From: a virus
Reading direction: 5' to 3' (one strand)
Virus record (IMG/VR): IMGVR_UViG_3300007735_000628
Coordinates: 1-32,997 of that record
Length of the DNA stretch: 32,997 nucleotides
The notes under the pieces were generated by a model. The model was given only the letters and a program-made list of their open reading frames with translations, searched no databases and was not told the DNA's origin. The first letter of the stretch is position 1, and the number at the start of each line of letters is the position of its first letter. Below are positions 19,265 through 25,118 of this stretch, one piece after another. The position numbers and the translations under genes are program-made.

Positions 19265-19408
19265 ATGGACAACATCAACTGGTCGGAGATTTACGAAGAT
19301 GGAAAGTGTCCTGATTGTGGCGAACACATTCCCGGCTACACTCAAGACGGCGAATCGTGTCTCAACTGTGAACACACTTTCATTGCGTTTCCTCAGCCGA
19401 ACGAGTGA
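19265..19408 (+). CDS. small zinc-ribbon protein (47 aa)
   Basis: CPDCG (residues 15-19) and CLNC (about 32-35) form a compact four-Cys zinc ribbon. It starts 4 nt after the preceding stop (AATTTATGG). Confidence 0.7.
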   Translation: MDNINWSEIYEDGKCPDCGEHIPGYTQDGESCLNCEHTFIAFPQPNE

Positions 19409-19411
19409 GGC

Positions 19412-19439
19412 TTGACTTTCTATAAAAATCATCTACACT
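19412..19439 (+). promoter_or_regulatory. leaderless-type promoter
   Basis: -35 TTGACT (19412-19417), 16-nt spacer with TTCTATAAAA, -10 TACACT (19434-19439), ATG 8 nt later. Confidence 0.85.
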
Positions 19440-19447
19440 GTCCCTAC

Positions 19448-19744
19448 ATGAAAACCATTCCATTGAAGACGGCACACGAGTTGATTGAGAACGCGGCTGC
19501 TATCATCGCCGACCATAATGCTCTCATGTATCCCTCGGTGTCGGATTTGACTGGTGAGGAAGACAACGAGTTTCTTTACATCAGCTGGACCGACGGGGAC
19601 GGATATGAATATCGGATTAAGGCCAACGAAGGTCCGAATCAAACCGTCAAGGTCACTGACCAAGGCGACCTTGTGTTGGTTGACGATGAGGGGGATGAGT
19701 TTGAGATCACCCTTCTCAAGATGAATGTAGTTAGAGTTGATTAA
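19448..19744 (+). CDS. hypothetical acidic beta-rich protein (98 aa)
   Basis: An N-terminal helix (AHELIENAAAIIADHNALMY) then strands (FLYISWTDGDGYEYRIKANE, GDLVLVDDEGDEFEITLLKM). Acidic. Unknown. Co-transcribed with the following membrane gene. Confidence 0.7.
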   Translation: MKTIPLKTAHELIENAAAIIADHNALMYPSVSDLTGEEDNEFLYISWTDGDGYEYRIKANEGPNQTVKVTDQGDLVLVDDEGDEFEITLLKMNVVRVD

Positions 19745-19749
19745 AATTT

Positions 19750-19953
19750 ATGAATAACACCAAAGTTGAAGAAACCATCGTTACTGTTTTGATTACGACA
19801 GTGTCCGTGATTATAACGATGTGTTTAACAGAAATTATGGTGGTGAAACGAATGTCCCGCCAATCCCTTGAAGGATACAAGGGGTACGTCACCTACAAAA
19901 CCAATTCGGTCGGCGAAACCACGATTGACAAGTTGAGTTGGGAAAAGAAGTAA
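19750..19953 (+). CDS. single-pass membrane protein (67 aa)
   Basis: One hydrophobic segment (TIVTVLITTVSVIITMCLTE) after a 9-residue start, then a basic, polar C-terminal part. Starts 5 nt after the preceding stop. Confidence 0.65.
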   Translation: MNNTKVEETIVTVLITTVSVIITMCLTEIMVVKRMSRQSLEGYKGYVTYKTNSVGETTIDKLSWEKK

Positions 19954-19956
19954 GGC

Positions 19957-19985
19957 TTGACTTCTTATCGTTTCTGAGATAATCT
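19957..19985 (+). promoter_or_regulatory. leaderless-type promoter
   Basis: -35 TTGACT (19957-19962), 17-nt spacer, -10 TAATCT (19980-19985), ATG 9 nt later. Confidence 0.8.
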
Positions 19986-19994
19986 ATTCCCACA

Positions 19995-20282
19995 ATGAAC
20001 ACTACATCTGCCACCGAGTCGCTCGTCGAGTTCTACCATCTGCCTGGCCTTGGGGTCAAGGAGACTGCTACGCTCGTCCACACCGGCACCCACGACAGCT
20101 GCCATGAGATGTATTCCCATCTCCGTAAGGTCAACCTGGCCACAGGGGATACCGAGGGTTATCGTTACAGCATCCTCCCTACGGCTGAGGCTGGCCGTGT
20201 GGTGAAGGAGACGAATGATGCCCGTGACCGGGACCTCGCTGAGTTTCGGCATCGTGTGTATGGTGAGCCGAAGTCGGTCTAA
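19995..20282 (+). CDS. hypothetical protein (95 aa)
   Basis: His-containing middle (LVHTGTHDSCHEMYSHLRKV) could bind metal but matches no family I know. A charged helix (VVKETNDARDRDLAEFRHRV) near the end. GC-richer codons than neighbours. Confidence 0.65.
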   Translation: MNTTSATESLVEFYHLPGLGVKETATLVHTGTHDSCHEMYSHLRKVNLATGDTEGYRYSILPTAEAGRVVKETNDARDRDLAEFRHRVYGEPKSV

Positions 20283-20293
20283 GTTGTTATCTT

Positions 20294-20428
20294 ATGAAGA
20301 CTTACATCGTGTTTGACGCGGCCGGAAGGGAGCTCGGCTTTATTAAGGCGGGGAGCTTAAATTCCGCTGAAAAGAAGGCAAAGAAAAAGTTCGGTGGTTA
20401 TTTCAACGTCTGTTACACTGAGATCTGA
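20294..20428 (+). CDS. conserved small phage protein, MKTYxVFD family (44 aa)
   Basis: MKTYIVFDAAGRELGFIKAG then AEKKAKKKFGGYFNVCYTEI. The strand-turn-strand, helix, strand order with GFIKA and Y-T-E-I recurs in small phage proteins. Function unknown. Confidence 0.75.
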   Translation: MKTYIVFDAAGRELGFIKAGSLNSAEKKAKKKFGGYFNVCYTEI

Positions 20429-20431
20429 TTT

Positions 20432-20644
20432 ATGAACCAAGACCCCAATTTTGATGGTCACGAACAACGTGGGCATGATGATGCCTTGACGCAGGCGGGC
20501 CTGATACTTATCGGCATAGTCTTAACCGCAATCATCATCATTGTAGTGCTTGTGGACAATTCTGAGGCTCCCTGGCAGATCAAAGCGAGTTGTGTCGGAG
20601 CAGCATTGATGGGATTCACTATCTTGGCAGGATGGCTGGAGTAA
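20432..20644 (+). CDS. two-segment membrane protein (70 aa)
   Basis: A polar His/Asp-rich ~20-residue start, then GLILIGIVLTAIIIIVVLV and a second segment (SCVGAALMGFTILAGWL). Starts 3 nt after the previous stop. Holin-like size only. Confidence 0.65.
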   Translation: MNQDPNFDGHEQRGHDDALTQAGLILIGIVLTAIIIIVVLVDNSEAPWQIKASCVGAALMGFTILAGWLE

Positions 20645-20646
20645 GG

Positions 20647-20675
20647 TTGACTTTGTTTAACCGCCGAGCTATTCT
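20647..20675 (+). promoter_or_regulatory. leaderless-type promoter for a micro-ORF
   Basis: -35 TTGACT (20647-20652), 17-nt spacer, -10 TATTCT (20670-20675), ATG 9 nt later after TTTTAACAC. Confidence 0.75.
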
Positions 20676-20684
20676 TTTAACACA

Positions 20685-20714
20685 ATGCCGAGTGGTCAAC
20701 GCCGATTTTTTTAA
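20685..20714 (+). CDS. possible 9-residue micro-ORF or gene stump
   Basis: MPSGQRRFF-stop at the exact start distance from a full promoter, ending in a T-rich stretch, before another promoter at 20724. May be a remnant of a deleted gene or a short regulatory transcript. Confidence 0.35.
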   Translation: MPSGQRRFF

Positions 20715-20723
20715 GAAAAATAG

Positions 20724-20752
20724 TTGACTTTTTATACCTTCCATTGTAGTCT
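20724..20752 (+). promoter_or_regulatory. leaderless-type promoter for a broken gene
   Basis: -35 TTGACT (20724-20729), 17-nt spacer, -10 TAGTCT (20747-20752), ATG 9 nt later. Confidence 0.75.
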
Positions 20753-20761
20753 CTTCCCGTA

Positions 20762-20860
20762 ATGAACGACGGCGGCAGTCGATAACTGCCAGTGAGGCGA
20801 TCAAACGCCAACGATTGGGGGACCAGAGGGTGCGCAAATTCCTTTACCGTTATCTTTAGT
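20762..20860 (+). pseudogene. probable frameshifted small gene
   Basis: From ATG 20762 the frame stops after 7 codons (MNDGGSR). The frame shifted by -1 is open and gene-like: ERRRQSITASEAIKRQRLGD then QRVRKFLYRYL to a TAG at about 20858-20860. A single-base change or programmed slip would give a ~33-residue basic protein. Confidence 0.4.
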
Positions 20861-20877
20861 TTTGATTAAATAAAGGC

Positions 20878-20906
20878 TTGAGGTCCGACCTTGGTGCTGA
20901 TATTCT
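20878..20906 (+). promoter_or_regulatory. leaderless-type promoter with TTGAGG
   Basis: -35 TTGAGG (20878-20883), 17-nt spacer, -10 TATTCT (20901-20906), ATG 9 nt later after TTTTAACAC. Confidence 0.7.
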
Positions 20907-20915
20907 TTTAACACG

Positions 20916-21257
20916 ATGAAAGTTACCCAGAAGCAAATCCGTTCCTTCCTCAAAAAGCAGCTTTCCACGAATGAGGCGTGGGCGCTTCGCGCATTGGTGA
21001 GAATCCATGAGTTCCAGACGATGGACGAGCAGGCTGCGGGTGTCACCCGTGAGGCGAATTCGGTCGGATTCAGTGGGTGCGACGCCGAGTTTCTGACCAG
21101 CCTCACCCGCCAATACCTGACTCGGGGTTCGCTTAGCCCGAAGCAGATGGGTTTCGTCTTCAAGAAGATGCCTCGTTACTGGGGACAAATCAAGGGGCTC
21201 ATTCCGGCGGAGAAATTGAATCAGTTGGTCGAGTCAGATTTATCGGTTGTGGCTTGA
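20916..21257 (+). CDS. conserved protein, EFQT-DEQ / LSPKQM family (113 aa)
   Basis: Helix with WALRALVRIHEFQTMDEQAA, then NSVGFSGCDAEFLTSLTRQY and RGSLSPKQMGFVFKKMPRYW. I recognise this order from a common phage and plasmid family with no assigned role. Stop TGA lies in the next -35. Confidence 0.85.
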   Translation: MKVTQKQIRSFLKKQLSTNEAWALRALVRIHEFQTMDEQAAGVTREANSVGFSGCDAEFLTSLTRQYLTRGSLSPKQMGFVFKKMPRYWGQIKGLIPAEKLNQLVESDLSVVA

Positions 21258-21281
21258 CTTTCTATAAAAACTCGATAAACT
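21254..21281 (+). promoter_or_regulatory. leaderless-type promoter overlapping a stop codon
   Basis: -35 TTGACT (21254-21259) contains the upstream TGA. 16-nt spacer with TTCTATAAAA, -10 TAAACT (21276-21281), ATG 6 nt later. Confidence 0.8.
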
Positions 21282-21287
21282 TTTGAT

Positions 21288-21560
21288 ATGAAAATGAAAA
21301 TCACACCATTCGATGAAGCTGGTTCATATAGAACCGGTGGACTCATCCACGTCACTGCGGCTGATATTGAAAAGAAACTCGGCTTCCCTTCAAATATCGA
21401 GGATGATTCCTCTAAGGTGAAGTATAGTTGGGGATTCAAGGTCAACGGCGTTCCGTGTGGCATTTGGGATTACAAGGGAAGTTGGATGGTTGGATCGTTT
21501 AGCACATTCGGTCCAAACGAAATCTTTGTTAAACTCTTCGACAAAAAATACGTTGCTTGA
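21288..21560 (+). CDS. conserved phage protein, IWDYKGS type (90 aa)
   Basis: IHVTAADIEKKLGFPSNIED then KVKYSWGFKVNGVPCGIWDY, KGSW and FSTFGP. The LGFPSN..DD..KV..SWGF..(G)..C.IWDYKGS...FST.G order recurs in uncharacterised phage proteins. The tRNA-Thr promoter begins inside its last codons (21557). Confidence 0.75.
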   Translation: MKMKITPFDEAGSYRTGGLIHVTAADIEKKLGFPSNIEDDSSKVKYSWGFKVNGVPCGIWDYKGSWMVGSFSTFGPNEIFVKLFDKKYVA

Positions 21561-21584
21561 CCTGTGGTTTAAATGGTGTAGAGT
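21557..21584 (+). promoter_or_regulatory. tRNA promoter
   Basis: -35 TTGACC (21557-21562), 16-nt spacer, -10 TAGAGT (21579-21584). The tRNA begins 7 nt downstream, so transcription should start about at its first base. Confidence 0.75.
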
Positions 21585-21590
21585 GTTGAT

Positions 21591-21666
21591 GCCCGAGTAG
21601 CTCAATTGGCAGAGCATCCGCTTTGTAAGCGGACGGTTGGCGGTTCAATCCCGTCCTCGGGCTCCA
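21591..21666 (+). tRNA. tRNA-Thr (TGT)
   Basis: Acceptor GCCCGAG/CTCGGGC, D stem GCTC/GAGC, anticodon arm TCCGC-tttgtaa-GCGGA, T arm GGCGG-ttcaatc-CCGTC, encoded CCA. Fully regular. Reads ACA. Confidence 0.95.
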
Positions 21667-21698
21667 TACGTTACTTTAACGGTCTAACGATAACGGAT

Positions 21699-21908
21699 AT
21701 GAAAGCGACATTTCTGAAAGATACTGCGGTGGATATGCTAGATTCACACGAGGAACTTTTTTATAAATTCTTTCGTAAGGGTGATGAAGTTCAGGTCTCT
21801 TCTGCGGATATAACCAGTCAGTGTGGCAGTCAGTTCACCAACATCCTTTTGATGAACGGCGATCTTCTCCTTGACGTTCCCCGTAATAGTGTTACCATTC
21901 TTGAATGA
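21699..21908 (+). CDS. hypothetical protein (69 aa)
   Basis: ATG 21699, 32 nt after the tRNA-Thr end, probably on its transcript. MKATFLKDTAVDMLDSHEEL then KGDEVQVSSADITSQCG and NGDLLLDVPRNSVTIL, a small beta-barrel-like plan. The stop overlaps the next start (ATGA). Confidence 0.65.
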   Translation: MKATFLKDTAVDMLDSHEELFYKFFRKGDEVQVSSADITSQCGSQFTNILLMNGDLLLDVPRNSVTILE

Positions 21909-22192
21909 GTGCTAACAATATCCTTCCATTTTCTGGTGCATCTGCACCACAATCACGTCAACCGAGTATCACATTGAAAGACACCACGAGTGTTGAATGT
22001 GATGCGTGTAAGAATACCACCTTCAATGAATCGTTGATCATGCGTAAGGTCTCCCGACTCCTCACTGGAGCTCCAAAGGATTCCTATGTGCCGGTCCCTG
22101 TATTTCTTTGTTCAGCATGCGGACATCTGAACGAGGAGTTTCTGCCGGCTGAATTGAAGGCAGGACCTGCACCCAGTCTCGTCAAGGCCTAA
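21905..22192 (+). CDS. zinc-ribbon protein (95 aa)
   Basis: A Pro/Ser-rich start, VECDAC (about residues 31-36), then VPVFLCSACGHLNEEFLP (C-x2-C at about 71-74) make a four-Cys ribbon around a ~35-residue insert. Common in small phage proteins; role unknown. Confidence 0.78.
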   Translation: MSANNILPFSGASAPQSRQPSITLKDTTSVECDACKNTTFNESLIMRKVSRLLTGAPKDSYVPVPVFLCSACGHLNEEFLPAELKAGPAPSLVKA

Positions 22193-22193
22193 G

Positions 22194-22216
22194 GTCTGGT
22201 GGTACCCCTCCCAGAC
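22194..22216 (+). terminator. hairpin containing GGTACC-like core
   Basis: GTCTGG (22194-22199) pairs with CCAGAC (22211-22216), just after the zinc-ribbon stop. Resembles the hairpin at 25228-25244. Confidence 0.45.
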
Positions 22217-22225
22217 GGGGTGTTT

Positions 22226-22432
22226 ATGATTATCTCTTTAGCAGATTCTTTTCAAAGAAAAACCGAGTTAAGTTCTCGAAAAGATCTGGAATTTCTTATT
22301 CTTAATGCTCCAGAGATGAACTATGTAGAGAGGATTTTTTCTGTTTTGTATGTCCGAACCGGTTTAGATGAATCAGTTCCTTCCACTAGAGACTTTGTTG
22401 GGCAAGAGAATCGGATGTTGGAAGAGATGTGA
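22226..22432 (+). CDS. hypothetical protein (68 aa)
   Basis: MIISLADSFQRKTELSSRKD... helical with VERIFSVLYVRTG and an acidic end. No promoter of the consensus type directly upstream. Followed 2 nt later by the next ATG. Confidence 0.6.
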   Translation: MIISLADSFQRKTELSSRKDLEFLILNAPEMNYVERIFSVLYVRTGLDESVPSTRDFVGQENRMLEEM

Positions 22433-22434
22433 CA

Positions 22435-22620
22435 ATGGAACTTAAAACCTACGAAGCGACCGCAGCTGAAACCTTTGAAGGTATTTGGCATGCATCTGAG
22501 GACTCGAATGAGGTCCGAGAGTTCATTGATGTGCTCATGCCAAACACCGATAACACGTTCAGCACAAGACACTTCTGCGGAGATCCTTTCGCACAAATGA
22601 TTGAAGAATTATTTATTTGA
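22435..22620 (+). CDS. hypothetical acidic protein (61 aa)
   Basis: MELKTYEATAAETFEGIWHA... acidic, ends IEELFI. ATG 22435 is preferred; an in-frame GTG at 22429 overlaps the previous stop. TGA stop lies in the next -35. Confidence 0.6.
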   Translation: MELKTYEATAAETFEGIWHASEDSNEVREFIDVLMPNTDNTFSTRHFCGDPFAQMIEELFI

Positions 22621-22645
22621 CTTCTTTTAAGACCTGCGGTATTCT
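22617..22645 (+). promoter_or_regulatory. leaderless-type promoter overlapping a stop codon
   Basis: -35 TTGACT (22617-22622) contains the upstream TGA. 17-nt spacer, -10 TATTCT (22640-22645), ATG 9 nt later. Confidence 0.85.
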
Positions 22646-22654
22646 TTTAACAAC

Positions 22655-22978
22655 ATGAAGACACAAATTACTCTGTCGGTTTCTGAAGCGGAATTCCGTC
22701 TCGCCTCAAAAATGTTGGATGACCTTCCTTATTCCGATAATGAGGTGTCTGTCAAAATTGCCCTTCCCGAGGTCCGTAACGACAACCTCCCGCTCCAGCA
22801 AACTTCCAAGATTCATTTGATCAAGCTGATCCGCACTCTGGCCGAAGATATTCTTCAGAACCGTATCAGTGTTTCGACTCGTGAACCTGGCACCCCTGGT
22901 GCCGGTGAGAAATACCTCGGTATGGCGGACGCGAAGGAATACGTCGAGAAGTATCTCAAGGGCGCTCCGAGGTTTTAA
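22655..22978 (+). CDS. hypothetical protein (107 aa)
   Basis: MKTQITLSVSEAEFRLASKM... a strand and helices (IHLIKLIRTLAEDILQNRIS), then a Gly/Pro loop (REPGTPGAGEKYLG) and a terminal helix. Unknown. A hairpin follows the stop. Confidence 0.7.
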   Translation: MKTQITLSVSEAEFRLASKMLDDLPYSDNEVSVKIALPEVRNDNLPLQQTSKIHLIKLIRTLAEDILQNRISVSTREPGTPGAGEKYLGMADAKEYVEKYLKGAPRF

Positions 22979-22979
22979 T

Positions 22980-23010
22980 AGGTAGAGAAACTTAATCTTT
23001 TCCTCTACCT
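22980..23010 (+). terminator. hairpin between 22655 gene and HNH gene
   Basis: AGGTAGAG (22980-22987) pairs with CTCTACCT (23003-23010) across a 15-nt AT-rich loop. No clear T run after it. Confidence 0.5.
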
Positions 23011-23027
23011 CTTCCATATGTATCTGT

Positions 23028-23468
23028 ATGAGAACAAAATACAGAAACTATACAGACGAAGACGTAATAAACTTTTCAAAAGAGGTAACATCCATTGCGG
23101 GGTTGCTTAGAAAGTTGAATCTGGTGGAAGCGGGTGGAAACTACGGAAACATAAAACGGATAATTCAAAGGTTAAAAGTCGATACGAGTCATTGGACTGG
23201 ACAGGCTTGGAACAAAGAAAAACAACTTAAAGATTGGTCGGAATACACTAAATCGTCCTCTCTACGTAAACTTTTAATAAAAGAACGTGGAAATACTTGC
23301 GAATCATGTAAATTGAGTAAATGGTTAAATCTCCCAATTCCATTAGAGGTTCATCACGTAGATGGAGACAGAACGAACAATGTGGTTGACAATTTAAAAT
23401 TACTGTGTTGTAATTGTCATGCTCAAACGGATACATGGCGTCGACGAAACAAACTTACGGCTAAGTAG
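23028..23468 (+). CDS. HNH endonuclease
   Basis: 146 aa. An N-terminal helical part (YTDEDVINFSKEVTSIAGLL), then C-x2-C (TCESCK), LEVHHVDGDRTNNVVDNLKL and LLCCNCHAQT: the zinc-bound HNH core of phage free-standing nucleases. Markedly more AT-rich than neighbours, as expected for a mobile insert. Its last 10 bp, including TAG, form the 5' acceptor strand of tRNA-Leu. Confidence 0.9.
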   Translation: MRTKYRNYTDEDVINFSKEVTSIAGLLRKLNLVEAGGNYGNIKRIIQRLKVDTSHWTGQAWNKEKQLKDWSEYTKSSSLRKLLIKERGNTCESCKLSKWLNLPIPLEVHHVDGDRTNNVVDNLKLLCCNCHAQTDTWRRRNKLTAK

Positions 23469-23535
23469 TCCAACGGCAGGAGACACGCGACTTAAAATCG
23501 TGCCAGTATGGGTTCAAATCCCATCTTAGCCACCA
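23459..23535 (+). tRNA. tRNA-Leu (TAA) with short variable loop
   Basis: Acceptor GGCTAAG/CTTAGCC, anticodon arm CGCGA-cttaaaa-TCGTG (anticodon TAA, U33 present), T arm ATGGG-ttcaaat-CCCAT, encoded CCA. The variable region is only about 5 nt, whereas tRNA-Leu normally has a long arm. Confidence 0.88.
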
Positions 23536-23539
23536 CTTT

Positions 23540-23779
23540 ATGAACAGATTGGAATTGGAATTCGATTACGACGGTCAGGCTGACCTAAACCGTTACCGGC
23601 TTCATTCACGATACGGGTCCACGTTCATCACTCTCTGTGACCGACAGATTGTTGACTCGGTTGACCACTACAATAGTCCCGACATCTGGATTCAGAACCG
23701 AAACGAACTTCATACCACTTTGTCGGATTTGAGTCGTTTTTGGGCATTTCATCGGAACACAGTTGGCACCAGAAACTAA
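23540..23779 (+). CDS. hypothetical protein (79 aa)
   Basis: Begins 5 nt after tRNA-Leu, so it shares its transcript. MNRLELEFDYDGQADLNRYR... strand-rich, then helices (RNELHTTLSDLSRFWAFHRN). Unknown. Confidence 0.65.
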   Translation: MNRLELEFDYDGQADLNRYRLHSRYGSTFITLCDRQIVDSVDHYNSPDIWIQNRNELHTTLSDLSRFWAFHRNTVGTRN

Positions 23780-23780
23780 C

Positions 23781-24023
23781 ATGATCCTCGCTGCTGCAAT
23801 CCTCAAAGACGGTGTGATTTACACGGGCAAACGTCACTGTAACATCATCCGAGATACACCTAAACACCTTCGGGTGGGTAAAGGTCCACACGTTCAAGGT
23901 TTCGTTGACCATGAGGGTAATTTTTTAAATCGGGAGGATGCAGCTAGGCACGCTAAACTCTGGGGGCAGGTGGAGAAACTCAAGTTCAATTCAAAAGAAT
24001 TGTTTAGCGAAGATTTGTGGTGA
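23781..24023 (+). CDS. conserved phage protein, GKRHxxII / SEDLW type (80 aa)
   Basis: MILAAAILKDGVIYTGKRHC, then HVQGFVDHEGNFLNREDAAR, GQVEKL and a terminal ELFSEDLW. This sequence order recurs in small phage proteins of unknown role. ATG 23781 follows the previous stop by 1 nt. Confidence 0.8.
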   Translation: MILAAAILKDGVIYTGKRHCNIIRDTPKHLRVGKGPHVQGFVDHEGNFLNREDAARHAKLWGQVEKLKFNSKELFSEDLW

Positions 24024-24047
24024 CAGAATATAAAAGTGTGGTAGTCT
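24020..24047 (+). promoter_or_regulatory. leaderless-type promoter with GTGACA
   Basis: -35 GTGACA (24020-24025, overlapping the upstream TGA), 16-nt spacer, -10 TAGTCT (24042-24047), ATG 8 nt later. Confidence 0.7.
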
Positions 24048-24055
24048 GGTGTGAC

Positions 24056-24274
24056 ATGAACGTATCACTAAAATTTCACGAAAAGGATTTCACGGATTTC
24101 CGTTCGTTCGAGGCGTCCGTAAAACGGCAGTTGGGCCCAACCGTCTATGTTGGCACTGACAGTTTAACTTTTTGGTTTCGTTATCCCAAGGCGTTAGTTG
24201 AAAGACTTCGACCGAGCTGCCCGAACAATCAACTTGAATTTGAACTCACGTCAGAAAATCCAGAGAAAAAGTAA
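24056..24274 (+). CDS. hypothetical protein (72 aa)
   Basis: MNVSLKFHEKDFTDFRSFEA... alpha/beta, ends ELTSENPEKK. Start placed by the promoter; an upstream start at 24017 would run through it. Unknown. Confidence 0.65.
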   Translation: MNVSLKFHEKDFTDFRSFEASVKRQLGPTVYVGTDSLTFWFRYPKALVERLRPSCPNNQLEFELTSENPEKK

Positions 24275-24280
24275 ATCGGC

Positions 24281-24308
24281 TTGACGATAAAAACTTTTGG
24301 TGTAGTAT
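24281..24308 (+). promoter_or_regulatory. promoter with a longer leader
   Basis: -35 TTGACG (24281-24286), 16-nt spacer, -10 TAGTAT (24303-24308). ATG is 35 nt downstream. Confidence 0.7.
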
Positions 24309-24343
24309 TAAAACCGTTAGAGAAACAACAAATAAAACATACA

Positions 24344-24748
24344 ATGAACCGAGTCCATTCACTCCGCAAGTCAGGCAATAAGGTCCGTGTCACCCATCGT
24401 CGTCGTTACTTTGACCCCGTGAACCGTCGGTGGACACTGTTGTCACGTTACGAGCGTGCTCTTGCTCCTCTCCCTAGCTTCGTCACTGCTGACGTTCGTG
24501 GTGGTGAGACGGAGGTTTCGCTTCGCACGAAGGAAGGTCGGGAGTTGACTTCCGTGGCGAAGTGTTCCAAGAAGGACATCTACGTTCGTTCAGTCGGTCT
24601 GAACACGGCGCTTGATGGGCTGTTGTTTGAGGCGACCAAGCCGGTCGAAGTGAAGACGCTTGGTCCGAATCCAAACGTGTTGACCCAAACCGGGTTCTCA
24701 ATTCGTCCGGATGGAACCGAGGTCCACGATCTTGTTCACCGAAGTTAA
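24344..24748 (+). CDS. hypothetical basic protein (134 aa)
   Basis: MNRVHSLRKSGNKVRVTHRR then RYFDPVNRRWTLLSRYERA: a strongly basic first third, and a beta-rich remainder (FVTADVRGGETEVSLRTKEG). Last plus-strand gene before the convergent tRNA array; hairpins at 24757 and 24877 follow. Confidence 0.68.
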   Translation: MNRVHSLRKSGNKVRVTHRRRYFDPVNRRWTLLSRYERALAPLPSFVTADVRGGETEVSLRTKEGRELTSVAKCSKKDIYVRSVGLNTALDGLLFEATKPVEVKTLGPNPNVLTQTGFSIRPDGTEVHDLVHRS

Positions 24749-24876
24749 TTTGGCTCCCGAGACAGCCACAGGCAAGTAAGTCTCGGTTGGAAGGAAATCC
24801 AATCAAAACCAATGTACAGAGATATAATAGAAAAGAAGTTCGTGAGCATCTGAATAAGCTCTCTGGTGGAGGTGGT

Positions 24877-24908
24877 GAAAAGGAGCAGCAGCAATGTTGC
24901 TCCTTTTC
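24877..24908 (+). terminator. bidirectional terminator hairpin
   Basis: GAAAAGGAGCA (24877-24887) pairs with TGCTCCTTTTC (24898-24908). A-rich on the left and T-rich on the right, so it can serve both directions. Confidence 0.75.
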
Positions 24909-24923
24909 CATGTCCACGGACAC

Positions 24924-24948
24924 AAAAAAACCGACTTCAAGAGTCGGT
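24924..24948 (-). terminator. intrinsic terminator of the tRNA array
   Basis: On the minus strand ACCGACT-cttga-AGTCGGT followed by TTTTTT, 5 nt after the last tRNA. Confidence 0.88.
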
Positions 24949-24953
24949 GAATC

Positions 24954-25027
24954 TGGAGCCCAGAGTTGGAATTGAACCAACGCTATTCGTTTACGAAACG
25001 AAGGTACTACCGTTATACTATCCGGGC
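24954..25027 (-). tRNA. tRNA-Thr (CGT)
   Basis: Acceptor GCCCGGA/TCTGGGC, anticodon arm TTCGT-ttcgtaa-ACGAA, T arm GTTGG-ttcaatt-CCAAC, encoded CCA. Reads ACG. Confidence 0.92.
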
Positions 25028-25040
25028 GGTAAAATTGATG

Positions 25041-25112
25041 AGCTCCTTGCTGGAATCGAACCAGCGTTCCCTCATTACCAATGAGGAGTAATAGCCATTA
25101 TACTAAAGGAGC
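25041..25112 (-). tRNA. tRNA-Thr (GGT)
   Basis: Acceptor GCTCCTT/AAGGAGC, anticodon arm CCTCA-ttggtaa-TGAGG, T arm GCTGG-ttcgatt-CCAGC. No encoded CCA. Reads ACC. Confidence 0.9.
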
Positions 25113-25118
25113 AGACTG

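Larger units (their letters stand above)
24749..24953. other. convergent gap with three hairpins
   Basis: No convincing gene. CCGAGAC/GTCTCGG (24757-24763, 24780-24786), the bidirectional terminator (24877-24908) and the minus-strand terminator (24924-24948) separate plus genes from the tRNA array. Confidence 0.6.

Noticed and set aside
24787-24975. 62-codon plus-strand frame over the convergent gap
   Set aside because: It starts with TTG, has no promoter or ribosome site, and runs through both terminators into the tRNA.
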